From positions 21,999,484 through 22,063,483 of the forward strand of contig CM043968.1 of NCBI GenBank assembly GCA_014529385.2: a DNA stretch of 64,000 nucleotides, read 5' to 3'. The notes under the pieces are model-generated. The model was not told where the DNA came from and did no database searches. It worked only from the letters and a program-made list of their open reading frames with translations. The DNA is from Adiantum capillus-veneris (lineage: Eukaryota > Streptophyta > Polypodiopsida > Polypodiales > Pteridaceae). Positions 32,971 through 42,338 of the stretch are shown here, piece after piece. Numbering within the stretch: position 1 is the stretch's first letter; the number at the start of each line of letters is the position of its first letter. The position numbers and the translations under genes are program-made.

Positions 32971-35900
32971 CTGTATGAACCATCAAAGAACAACACATGT
33001 GCATTGCTGATCTGTGGCACTTCTTCAACTGCCTTTCTCACCACCTCTTCCTTAACAATAAGGGGATTCTCCTTGTAGGTCAACAAATCAGCTAGGGTAG
33101 CCCTTGTACTATCTTCCACTAGAAAAGAGAACTCAAACTCTTGCAGCTCAATTACCCATTTCTTGACCACATTTGACATGTTAATGCCATTAATTAACTG
33201 TGGCAAAAAGGCATAACTCGTCAAGAAAACAAAAGGCCGTGGTAGCAAGTAATGACGAAATCGTCGACAAGCAAATATTACACTGGCCATCACTAGCTCT
33301 ACTTCCGATAACTTTCTCTCCGCTACCAACTTCACTCGGCTTGCACAATACACTGGCCTCATATAATGGCTGCCCTTCCCCTTTTGCAATAGCATGACTC
33401 CAATGGCATCATCCCCTACTGATGGATTTACATAAAAAACTTTCTCCCAATCAGGAGCCTGCATGGCTGACAACCCCCCTAACACCTCTTTCACCTCTTG
33501 AAACACTTCTTCACACTTGTCATCCCATTGCAATGGATCATGCTTTGCCACTTGCTGTAATGGATAAAGAAGCTGCGAAGACAATGGAATAAACCGTGCC
33601 ATGTACTTCACTTTGTGTATAAAGGTTGCCAATTGCTTCGTACTCGTAGGTGATGGAAGAAGAATAATAGACTTAACCTTGTCTAGATCAGCCTCAATGC
33701 CATTTTCTGACACCATGTGGCCCAATAACTTCACCCTTGGCTGTGCTAGATGACATTTCTTTGGATTTAGTTGTCCTCCACATTCATCATATTGAGCCAA
33801 TACCATCTGCAGCTTCTCATGGTGATCGGCCCTACTGCTATAGACACAGAAGTCATCCATAAAAGCTTTAACACAACTACCAATGAATGGTTCCAACACC
33901 CAATTTGCTCTCTCTTGATAGAAGGAAGGTCCATTTGACAACCCAAATGGCAATACTGTGTAGCAATAGCAGCCCCATGGCGTAATAAAAGTGGTCTTTG
34001 TGCGGTCTTTAAGAGCAATCTTCAATTGAAAATAGCTTGAAAAACCATCACACACACTGTACCTCTCATAACCTGCCACTGAATCCAAGATCTGATCGAT
34101 GAATGGAAGAGGATATGGGTTCTTCTTAGTGGCTGCGTTTAAGGGTTTAAAATCCACACAAATTCTCCACTTCCCATCCTTCTTTGGACTGACTACAACT
34201 GGACTCACCCATTCTGTGGTCTCCACAGGGACTATGAACCCTGCCTTCAATAACTTGTCCACCTCTTCTCTCAAGGCTTCCATTTGCTCTTGACCCATCC
34301 TTCTTAGCCTTTGCCGCACTGGCTTAGCACCTTCTTTCAGCTCTATATGCATCTCTTCGCCCTTGAACCCTCTGATCTCTTCATATGAAGTAATGAACAA
34401 ATCAGGAAAACTAGCCAGCATGTGCAAATATATATCCTTCTCCATAGCTGAGAGGTCTCCACTGATCATTTGCGTCATTAATTCCTGCTTCTTTGACAAC
34501 TCAACCTTGGTTTGCATCAGCCCTTCAATCACTTCATAAGGCCCTTCACTTTCATCTTCAACTTCATTCGCAAATGCGACTAAACCACACTCCTGGATTT
34601 CTTTATCCATCAAAAGAAATGCAACATCAACATCCTCATCACTGCTGGTAGTGCTATCACTGTCCTCATCTGTCACCGTGGAAGAGTCTTCATCACTAGA
34701 CTCATCCTCATCTTCATAAAGCTCCTCTAATCGTTTCCTTGTGTCCATATTATAAAGCTTCTTGGTACCTGTCTTTCCATAGAGGCTAATCGTACCATGT
34801 CGCCAATCCTGAACAGCTCCCACTGCACGTAACCATGGTCTGCCCAGTATAATAGGATATGCTCCCACCCCTGCTGGCATCACATGAAAATCAACCACTG
34901 CATTTGCATCATATGCCTCCACTTCTAAGCTCTTTACAACACCCAAGCATTTTACTTTTTGATGGTTTGCCAATCTGATCCGAAACCCTGACACCCCAGC
35001 CACTGTGAGACCCATCTTCTCAACGCATGAGTGTGTTATGACGCATATTTGGGCTCCGCCATCCACATAACCTTGTCCCAAATTTTTCCTTTTATGCCAC
35101 ACATCTACTATTGGACAAATGTCTGGTAGCTCGTCCATTGCCAACACCTTCACTGAACCTCTCTCTGGCTCTTTCTCCATTGGGTTAACCATCCTCTTCC
35201 ACTGTCGCTTTAGCTTAGGCACCATCTCTATAAGCTGCCCAAAAGTAACATCTGCCTTCCTGCTCGTCAGATCCTCCTTCAAGTCATAGCTTAATTGCCC
35301 ATCCCCTAGTGGAAAATCTGAAACATGAAACTTTCGACGAGCTCTCCTTTTCCTCTTGGCCTTGACATCCTCGCCTTCATGGCTCTTTCCTTTCTTCTTA
35401 CTAGGACCTGGGGCACTTCTTCCTTCCTTATCCTCTGTGGTCCTCTTCCCAATAGGCATCACTAATGTATCCTCTAGCTTTGATGCCTTCTCCAAGGTGA
35501 CTACACTTAGCACTTTTGTCTTTCCCTTTTCCTCCTGGGTTAATCCGCTGGTTCCTTCATCTCCCTTAATTTCTATGCCATAATCATTTGACCTAGTTAG
35601 CACCTGTCTTGGCAATGGATACATGTCTCCCCCCATCCTTGGTGGCTTATCACATTGCAGGCTGATGTGACCCAACTCTCCACAATTATAACATGTGGGC
35701 GTCTGCCTCCAAAACCTACCATTGCTTTGTCCAACACCATTCCTAGGCCTTTCTTCACCTCCTGGCTGATTTGCAAACCTCCCTCGACCTCGATTATTTC
35801 CCACTTGACCTAGCATGTTTAGTCTGAGATTCTTCATCAAATCAACCACTTGCCTCATGTCTTGCCTTAGGCCATCATCTTGCACTGCTGTAGTGACCAC

Positions 35901-36557
35901 TGCTGGCATAACCTGAGTAGTAACAGGAACCACTAGTTCATGATGAACCCCTGACATGCGCCCTTGTAAAGACTCTATAGGCTGAAATTCAGACCTCATT
36001 GGCAAAGACTCCACCCCTAGCTGGCTCATTTTCCTCAGCTTCCACTCTTTGTTCCTTGCTACCTCTAGTGCATCCTCATATGTCCTAGGCTTCTTTAGCT
36101 CCACTCTCCAACGTATATTCTCCCAAAGACCAGCCAAGAACCTGTCCTTCTTCATCATGTCAGGCGGGGGTACCTGTGGTGCTAAAGCCTTGCACATTCG
36201 CTCCCATGCCAATGAAAACTTTCGTATGTACACATCTACTGGCTCACCTTCCTTTTGCACCAAACCTTGTACTTCTTGCCACACTTTGTCATGATCTTCT
36301 ATCTTCACAAACTCCACTTCCAACCCATGTCGTAGATCGTCCCAACTCAACCTTACAGGTGGATCAGCCACACGCAACTCCTCTTCAAATGCCTTGGACC
36401 AAACTCGTGCATCACTCTTCAAACAAATTTGGAGAAGGCGTAACATTTGCGTAGGGTCATGAATCTGGTTGCTAATGCAGGCAACCTCCATCTTTTCCAA
36501 AAATTCTTCCACATCTTCATCACCTCTTCCATGAAACTCCGGATAAGAGAAAGCCAT
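32832..36557 (-). CDS. gag-pol polyprotein of B
   Basis: 1241 codons from ATG at 36557, the first ATG of the gag family (MAFSYPEF). Domains by approximate residue: gag core to 190; zinc knuckle CYNCGELGHISLQC near 290; basic linker about 390-420; retropepsin YVDGGAQICVI near 495; reverse transcriptase about 765-940 with FMDDF near 897; first RNase H about 1040-1130. In that RNase H two catalytic Asp are changed (YVNPS for VDAS, LTSY for TDH), so it is probably a structural connection domain. The second RNase H starts (HVLFFDGSYR, near 1190) but is cut at DGSYR by a deletion of roughly 200 codons. The last 40 residues are integrase DNA read out of frame. Confidence 0.92.
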   Translation of the reverse strand: MAFSYPEFHGRGDEDVEEFLEKMEVACISNQIHDPTQMLRLLQICLKSDARVWSKAFEEELRVADPPVRLSWDDLRHGLEVEFVKIEDHDKVWQEVQGLVQKEGEPVDVYIRKFSLAWERMCKALAPQVPPPDMMKKDRFLAGLWENIRWRVELKKPRTYEDALEVARNKEWKLRKMSQLGVESLPMRSEFQPIESLQGRMSGVHHELVVPVTTQVMPAVVTTAVQDDGLRQDMRQVVDLMKNLRLNMLGQVGNNRGRGRFANQPGGEERPRNGVGQSNGRFWRQTPTCYNCGELGHISLQCDKPPRMGGDMYPLPRQVLTRSNDYGIEIKGDEGTSGLTQEEKGKTKVLSVVTLEKASKLEDTLVMPIGKRTTEDKEGRSAPGPSKKKGKSHEGEDVKAKRKRRARRKFHVSDFPLGDGQLSYDLKEDLTSRKADVTFGQLIEMVPKLKRQWKRMVNPMEKEPERGSVKVLAMDELPDICPIVDVWHKRKNLGQGYVDGGAQICVITHSCVEKMGLTVAGVSGFRIRLANHQKVKCLGVVKSLEVEAYDANAVVDFHVMPAGVGAYPIILGRPWLRAVGAVQDWRHGTISLYGKTGTKKLYNMDTRKRLEELYEDEDESSDEDSSTVTDEDSDSTTSSDEDVDVAFLLMDKEIQECGLVAFANEVEDESEGPYEVIEGLMQTKVELSKKQELMTQMISGDLSAMEKDIYLHMLASFPDLFITSYEEIRGFKGEEMHIELKEGAKPVRQRLRRMGQEQMEALREEVDKLLKAGFIVPVETTEWVSPVVVSPKKDGKWRICVDFKPLNAATKKNPYPLPFIDQILDSVAGYERYSVCDGFSSYFQLKIALKDRTKTTFITPWGCYCYTVLPFGLSNGPSFYQERANWVLEPFIGSCVKAFMDDFCVYSSRADHHEKLQMVLAQYDECGGQLNPKKCHLAQPRVKLLGHMVSENGIEADLDKVKSIILLPSPTSTKQLATFIHKVKYMARFIPLSSQLLYPLQQVAKHDPLQWDDKCEEVFQEVKEVLGGLSAMQAPDWEKVFYVNPSVGDDAIGVMLLQKGKGSHYMRPVYCASRVKLVAERKLSEVELVMASVIFACRRFRHYLLPRPFVFLTSYAFLPQLINGINMSNVVKKWVIELQEFEFSFLVEDSTRATLADLLTYKENPLIVKEEVVRKAVEEVPQISNAHVLFFDGSYRWGMYGLVCTRMYVCGKRGMYGLVCTRMFTIGVGLAIGVKRLGREC
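32889..32985 (-). repeat. 48-bp tandem duplication in B integrase
   Basis: Units at 32889-32936 and from 32937 for about 35 bp, starting CATCCTTGTGCAAACTAGGC. In the integrase frame it repeats GYVWPSLHKDVCMWQE. It is 16 codons, so frame is kept. It lies directly beside the deletion junction of the second RNase H. Confidence 0.9.
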
Positions 36558-37576
36558 GGCTAGAGGACCCCTTCAAACACACGTGCAAGAACCCAAAACT
36601 TTTTACTACCCAATCCCTAGAAACTTCAATGGAGCTCAACTTTAGATAAGGACAAACACATGCACATCAAATGAGTTTTCATAGTTAATCATCGGAATGA
36701 CAACAGGCAAAGGACATTCCAGGATCTCTCTCAATCTTCTTGGCCCAAACATAAAGACTATGCGCTGCTGGAAAAAGATCTTCCTGGACACATGAACATT
36801 AATCTGAATTCTTTGAGTTAAATGAAAAGGAGTGAACTGAGGGCCATTTTGATCATCCATTAAAGCCAACCATGAATCTCCCAAGAAGGTACACCTGACT
36901 CAACCTCTGATTTTGCCAAAATTTCAGCAGCATAACAGCATAAATGGCTCAAAATACCAAAAAACCAGCCATCATAACTTGGGAAAATTTCGACAGAGTT
37001 TCCCCAGAAGTAGAGCAGTAGGAACCCAAAATATAGACTGTCTATGTATGCATAAACTGTCAACAATAGAACCCGAGCATCAAGTAGGACTCACTAGTAC
37101 ATAGCCTATGGCGAGGTCACCAAAAGGGTGCTCCAGCTACCTGTATCACCGAAAGGATCTCCACATTTGAGAATCCCCCAGCTCAATAAAAACCTCACGC
37201 TATCGACCCTCACACGAAGGCTAATGCAAATCGCATATAGTCAAGTCTCAGAAATGACTATCTTCCAGACCAAGTCTCAGAAATGGCTGGGACTGCCAAA
37301 TACAACCAAGTATGGCTCCACAAATGCGTACAATGGCAGTTTCCACAAGTAACGTACAATCCAGCAGACAATGCGCTCAAATAGGCGCCAAGTGATGCAT
37401 TCCCACAACAACTGCAAGTGACATCACTGCTAGTATATCACTGTACTGCAGCTACCTGTACCTGTGTGAATCACCTGTACCTGTACCTGTCCCTATAACC
37501 TCTAACCTGTAACTTGTAACCTGTAATCCTGAATCTCGAAGCTTGAAACTCGAAGCAGAAGGTACTCGAAGAAGAT
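36558..37576 (-). other. Leader of B
   Basis: About 1 kb between PBS and gag. Small open frames occur (such as 36884-36642), but none is conserved in A, whose leader is under 50 bp. It includes a CCTGTA-rich repeat near the PBS. No palindrome array like those of G, H and E is present. Confidence 0.6.
37440..37530. repeat. CCTGTA-type short repeat
   Basis: Irregular repeats of ctacctgtacctgt and cctgtaac/cttgtaac about 50-140 bp from the PBS of B. Confidence 0.75.
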
Positions 37577-37593
37577 CCTCCGTGGGGGCGCCA
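37577..37593 (-). promoter_or_regulatory. Primer-binding site of B
   Basis: In element sense TGGCGCCCCCACGGAGG, six bases after the 5' LTR. Similar to the PBS of A; the primer tRNA was not identified. Confidence 0.75.
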
Positions 37594-37599
37594 AAAGAA

Positions 37600-38742
37600 T
37601 GTGAGCGGGATGAAAACACACACAGCGCCTCTATAATGACCCGACACACACTCTTGGGAAGATACACACACACACTATGGGGCACCACTTGGCTTACACA
37701 ACACACCTGGCCGAGACAGGACACACACCTATGGAGTGAGAGGAGAGAGACGATCCATTTATCCACTCCACACAGAGAGATACACACACACACACACCCA
37801 AAAAACTCAGCTCCAAAGGGGAGAATTTCTGATGTTTAGATACAATTGAGCTTGGGCCAACACCAATAGGGCAAATAGCTCACACAGTATGGGTCAAATA
37901 AGCCAGATACAATCACAAACTAGAGCAGAAACTTCGCTCATAGGAGAAACATACACAGAAAAACAGCAGAAAAAGAGTGAGGAATTTGGAAAAATGGACA
38001 GCGCCATCGCGTCCGGAACGGCCCAAAACCCCAGTCTACAATGTCAAAGTGCTCAAATCCGACCTCGGATGAGCAGTTTACGGCCAAAACAGGCTCCAAA
38101 ATGAGCAAAAACACACCTGCGGCTGTTCCTCCTCTCTTCTACACATTTTTTCTGGTCTTCTCTCAGTTTTTTCAGTTCCCACACTTAGCTTTATTATTTG
38201 GGCACCCTTGGCCTTTTAGATGACCTCAAACGAACCCCGAACAGGCCAAAAACTGACCTCGCAGTGCATAGTTGTCACCTTTTTGCATCATTCGCACACC
38301 TGGCACTCAGCTTTTTTCCACTAATGCATCTCGCCACCACGTGAAGTGGCCCCAAAAAGTGGTCCTGATGATGACCTTTCTGCATAACTCTCACAAGAAA
38401 ACACCCACGTTGTGTCCGTCCTCATCCGCGTGCAAATATTGACCTCGTTCGCCCTCCTGACGCCACTAGATGCCATCTGACGCACCTGCTGACCTCACGT
38501 CGTCGGCCCGCGGATAGCTTCCTCGATAAGTTTCACGCGCTATAAACTCCTCATTATTGTAGAAAAAACATACTGGTACTGGTGATAGTGAAAATCGATG
38601 AACTATGTACATGCTGTCCTACCTGTACACATGTGGGCCCCACGTAACCACCTGGCTAAGGAAAATGGGCAATTCTTTATTTGATGCACCATGCATGTAT
38701 ATGTACAGATGCGCAATCCCTTGCTCCAAAAAACTCCTCACA
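37600..38742 (-). repeat. 5' LTR of B
   Basis: 1143 bp, paired with 30645-31787. In plus orientation it runs from TGTGAGCGGG to CTCCTCACA, so the terminal inverted repeat is TGTGAG/CTCACA. Confidence 0.95.
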
Positions 38743-38800
38743 ATGCTTGCGGACATTAGCTCTTTTCTCCAAGTTAATTATTTAAAGTAGTGAGTTTAAA

Positions 38801-38971
38801 ATGGCCCCGGTTAAGAGGACTCGCTTTGGTGGAGCCCACGACCATGAGGCAGGAACGAGCAAGGTGAACGAAAAGGGAAAAGCTCCCATGGAGGAACAAA
38901 TACCGGCCATCTCACGGGCCATCGACGAAGAAATGGAAGAGGTAGGTCATAATTTCATTCAAGCTATTTAA
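38801..38971 (+). CDS. Short basic ORF inside LTR C
   Basis: Fifty-six codons from ATG at 38801, starting MAPVKRTRFGGAHDHEAGTS and followed by an acidic part (AIDEEMEEV). The D copy (2463) shares MAP.KRTR and DHEAG.S. A consensus-like splice donor, GAG|GTAGGT (GT at 38942), lies just before the ORF would otherwise run out, and the following DNA is only loosely conserved with D, as an intron would be. It lies beyond the insertion of B, so in the uninterrupted LTR it would be downstream of the TATA box. Unknown protein. Confidence 0.4.
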   Translation: MAPVKRTRFGGAHDHEAGTSKVNEKGKAPMEEQIPAISRAIDEEMEEVGHNFIQAI

Positions 38972-39235
38972 TTTAACATTGCACACATCTAGTTAGGAAT
39001 GAAAATATCCCCAAACATGTTGGAGAAATCCAACGGAAACCTTGGCATTGAATTCATTGTACATTAAGTTCTAAAGTAGGAAGGAACTGATTGATGGGTA
39101 TGCTGGTTGCAATAGGAAAGAATGTCTGCTAGGGAAAATTTAGCTCGACATGTTCATTTTATTTCCAATGTTGAATCAGTCCTGACCCCCCTACTGATCA
39201 CAGGGGGCAGAGTTCCTCGTTAAGGGCTCTTGAAT

Positions 39236-39353
39236 CCACGACTTGCTTTTTATGCGGTGGATACCCACGACTTGCTTTCTATGCAGTGGGAACCCACGTC
39301 TTGCTTTCTATGCGGTGGGAGTGTCCATGACGTGCTTTCTATGCGGTGGACAT
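39236..39353. repeat. 29-bp minisatellite, four units
   Basis: Units at 39236, 39265, 39294 (31 bp) and 39325, each like CCACGACTTGCTTTCTATGC followed by GGTGG and a short spacer. Each unit begins CCAC and ends GTGG, so each could fold on itself. D has only a diverged single copy. Confidence 0.9.
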
Positions 39354-40022
39354 ACCTAGTTCTATGGGAAGCTAGGCAACAACGGGAGGAGTGAACTCTC
39401 GCTGGAGAGGGGATGTTGTACCTCCAGAACATTGGAATTTTAATGAATAAGTTTGAGTAGAATTTTTACTAGAATACTGTCTTGGTGTTGTTTGCAATAC
39501 TGGTTGAAGGGCTGTCTTAACGAACAATGTGCTTCGGAATTAAAACAAGGAATGTTTATGTTGAACAACCTTTGTGGTAGTAATTAGGTCACACAAGGAA
39601 GTGTGAGTGTGGGGGTGGAAAGTGGGGGCTTGGCTCAGGTTTCCAATGCCTACGAGATGGGTGGTCCCGATTGGTCGGGAACTCTCTGTCCCCATAGTGC
39701 TTACTCGATATTAGTAATGCTCATTGCCCCTAGAGCGGGGAATTCTCGAGAGTACGTGCCTCTGAAACATGGGGAAAAAGGCACTCGGGGCTTCTCTCCT
39801 CTTGGAAGGTGGGTCTTAGGATCGCTAGATAGCTCAAGTACGCTTCCCCTGCGAGGTGGAGCTAGATCTCCCTGCTAGTAGGCTCGAACTCGACTCACTT
39901 TGTGATGAGAGATCGTCCGCTAGTCGAACCCCGAACCATTTTGTTTGCTTCCGCAATAGATCTAGTGGCCACTAGGTTCACCATCAGATCCGCCGTTGAT
40001 ACGGTGGGGTGGGGACCTCACA

Positions 40023-40200
40023 GAGGTGATGCTCTTTTGGTGGTTATGAAAGTACTTGGGGTGTGGCAAAGTAAGAATCCAAGGCTAGCCGGTAAAGAAT
40101 CTGCTTAAGCATTTTGAAGCTTGGAGTTTAAGGCATGTGGACAGGTCTCAAAATGAAGAAGCACATGGTGTAGCACAAGCTTCAATTGGCCAATTGAATG
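40023..40200 (+). pseudogene. Second RNase H of A, 3' half
   Basis: GDALLVVMKVLGVWQSKNPR then, after a frame change, FEAWSLRHVDRSQNEEAHG. These are the third catalytic-Asp region and the C-terminal helix of the additional RNase H. The final catalytic position is His (EEAHG) where Asp is usual (N..AD). It continues 28870-29127 once LTR C is removed. Confidence 0.75.
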
Positions 40201-40240
40201 TGATAAGGGATGATTCCCCTCTTTATTTGGGAGGGAAGAT

Positions 40241-41480
40241 TTGGATATGGAGGAAGAGTTTCTACAAACAGTTATGCTTCGATCAAAGTTGGAGAAATCA
40301 AAGAAGTATACCTTCCTTTGTTGTGCCAAAATATATGTGCTCCTTGGTGATTGCCTTATATATATGAAAGGGGATGATCTTGTGATGACAAATGTGACTT
40401 GGAAAGAAGAAATTTACATAATTTTAGAGGAGAATCATGAGGGTTCTTGTGGTGGTCACTTTTCTTCAAAAATCACTTTGGATAACGTCTTGCAGGAGGG
40501 GTATGTGTGGCCAAGCATTCAACAACGTGATGTTCATCATTGGTGCAAGTCTCGTAAAGAATGTCAAAGCATGGCAGATAGGATTCTCTAAATATTAAAT
40601 TAGAGGCACCATTGTGTCTTATGATGTGTTTGAGAAGTGGGGTATTGATGCAATAGGTCCTCTCCCTATGACAACTAGAGGAAAATGTTACATACTCACA
40701 GATGTTGACTATCTATCCATGTGGGTTGATGCCAAAGCTGCTAAGAAAATTACAAGTAAAGATGTTTCCCAATTTGTATATAAATATATTTTCTATAGAT
40801 TTGGCATGCCATTGGAGTTAATTTCTGAAAAGGGTCCATGTTGCAGGGGAAAGTTGGTGGATTATCTATGTGAGAAGCTTCATATGCATCGCAAGTTTAC
40901 TACTCCATATTATCCCCAAAGCAATGGAATGAATGAGAGGCTAATGGAGAGCTCATAAGGATGCTTAAAAACATGAAAATAAATAGTTTGAAGACTTGGG
41001 ATTTAGAGCTACCTTGTTCTCTATGGGCTTATAGGACTACCATCAAATCAGGTACTGGTTTCTCTCCCTTTCATCTATTTTTTTGGAAAGAGGCTCTACT
41101 TCCTATTGAGGTGGAGATACCAGCTTTGAAGCTGATGCTAAAGCTTGAAGAAGAGCCCAATGATGCATTCAATGAGAGGCTTCTATATTTGCAATGTGTA
41201 TAGCTGGATAGGTTGCTGGATTTTGAGCATTATGAACATGTCTTGAAGAACAATCAAGCAAAGGCAAATGAGAAGGTGAAGGACATTGAAGACATCAAGA
41301 AGGGTGACATGGTGCTTTATCACAATAGTAATCTTGATAGCACTTTTCAAAAGAAGTTTCAAATCAAGTTTCAAGATCATTTCTTGTTTTTAAATAGGTT
41401 TCCAAATGGCACGTATTAGCTTGCTAACTTGGATGGTACCCACATAAAGCACGTGTGAATGGCTATAGGTTGAAGAAGTA
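40241..41480 (+). pseudogene. Integrase of A
   Basis: Four frame pieces: HEGSCGGHFSSK and VHHWCKSRKECQ (decayed zinc-binding domain), then WGIDAIGPLPMTTRGKCY, LISEKGPCC (second catalytic Asp replaced by Glu), NGMNERLM, then WAYRTTIKSGTGFSPFHL and IKFQDHFLFLNRFPNGTY. It aligns with the B integrase along its whole length. Stops at about 40590, 40958, 41203 and 41419 break it. Confidence 0.85.
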
Positions 41481-41630
41481 TATTGCAAGGTTGATGACTG
41501 TAATTAAGGATGAGCCTTCTTTTGAGAAATATTATGATCATGGGACTAAGTATGAAGATGAAATGAAGACTCCCTCATGTGGTTAACATGATCTCTTTTG
41601 TGTTGCTGATCATGAATGATCTAGCAGGCT

Positions 41631-41646
41631 GGGGTGTGGCAAACTA
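41631..41646 (+). promoter_or_regulatory. Polypurine tract of A
   Basis: GGGGTGTGGCAAACTA immediately before the 3' LTR, after the gatcatgaatgatctagcagg stretch that B also has after its stop codon. Confidence 0.7.
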
Positions 41647-42338
41647 TGTTGGACACATTTTTGACACCCTGTTTTTTCAAAGTTTTTACATATGGACATG
41701 AAGCCTAATGTCAAAAGGGTGTGTGGGCTTTATTTTTGTGGGTTTTTTAGCTTGCTTTAGAAAGAACATGTACATGCAGGGCAAGTCACTAGTATAGCGC
41801 CAACATGTCAGCGGGCTGTTATATAAGTGCCCGTGAGTGATTTTTTTTAAGTGAGACTTATATATAACTAAAACTCAAGTACAAACTTAAAACTTTTCAG
41901 CCAGAATCCATTTTTTTAAAGGTTCTAGATCTTTGTGCCTCCTTGATGGTTTTTGATGCAGTTTTTGGCCTCACCTTGCATTCTCTACGTGTAGTCGTAT
42001 CGGGACAGCTCTATGTTCGCGTCAACTTTGCATGTAGCGGCATGTAGATTAAATTTCAATCATCTTAATATTTCTTGCCAATCATTTTTCAATATTTATC
42101 TCAATCTATAAAGTGAACCAATTGGAGTTGTGCTCTTCAAGTGTTACGACTAGTTCTCTACTGGCTATGGCAGCCTAGTGGAAAATTGTGTGCAAATAGA
42201 TTGGGAGGGCATGTATCTATGAATTGAATTGTGGGATTGATGTTGAAATTGTGGGCTTGTGATGTCAAGTTGTGAAAGGGAAGTCCCTTGCCTTCATATG
42301 GATTGGTCGGCTTGTGCTGGAAATCCGTGCTTTGGCCT
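41647..42338 (+). repeat. 3' LTR of A
   Basis: Starts TGTTGGACACATTTTTGACA after the PPT and matches the 5' LTR to about 42338. The 3' border is approximate. Confidence 0.85.

Larger units (their letters stand above)
30645..38742 (-). mobile_element. Young Ty3 element B
   Basis: 8.1 kb, minus strand, nested in LTR C. Nearly identical LTRs, PBS, a 1-kb leader, a long gag-pol frame (36557-32832), an integrase in another frame (32970-31816) and a PPT. Despite its youth it is crippled: a deletion removed most of the second RNase H and shifted the frame, and a stop codon lies in integrase. It is the best reference for the family of A. Confidence 0.92.
29128..40022 (+). mobile_element. LTR C (probably solo), hosting B
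   Basis: Starts TGTAAGGTCTC and ends GGGGACCTCACA. The flanks GAGAT (29123-29127) and GAGGT (40023-40027) look like a 5-bp target duplication with one change. Reading A across the gap joins the two RNase H halves. Without B (30645-38742) C is about 2.8 kb and has no gag or pol, so it is best seen as one large LTR. It includes a CA microsatellite, a TATA box, a short basic ORF (38801) and a 29-bp minisatellite. LTR-like D is a second copy. Confidence 0.65.
23466..42338 (+). mobile_element. Old Ty3 element A, doubly interrupted
   Basis: LTRs, PBS, gag, protease, RT, RNase H, a second RNase H and integrase are all recognisable in order on the plus strand, but with many frameshifts and stops. 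Two insertions split it: a TTAA-flanked TIR element (25362-26682) in the gag-pro linker, and LTR C with nested B (29128-40022) in the second RNase H. Without the insertions A is about 6.7 kb. It belongs to the same family as B: proteins align from gag to integrase, and both have the same PBS type and PPT. The second RNase H is characteristic of Tat-type Ty3 elements. Confidence 0.85.

Noticed and set aside
36642-36884. Upstream ORF in the B leader
   Set aside because: Not present in A, no domain, and no sign of conservation.
37452-37793. Cys/Val-rich ORFs at the B LTR edge (also 30566-30838)
   Set aside because: Produced by reading the CA-rich start of the B LTR on the minus strand; present in both LTRs as repeat sequence.
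30640-38747. 5-bp target duplication around B
   Set aside because: Flanks gacgc and atgct do not match well enough.
39603-39878. 91-codon ORF in LTR C
   Set aside because: Non-coding LTR part; the D copy does not keep the frame.
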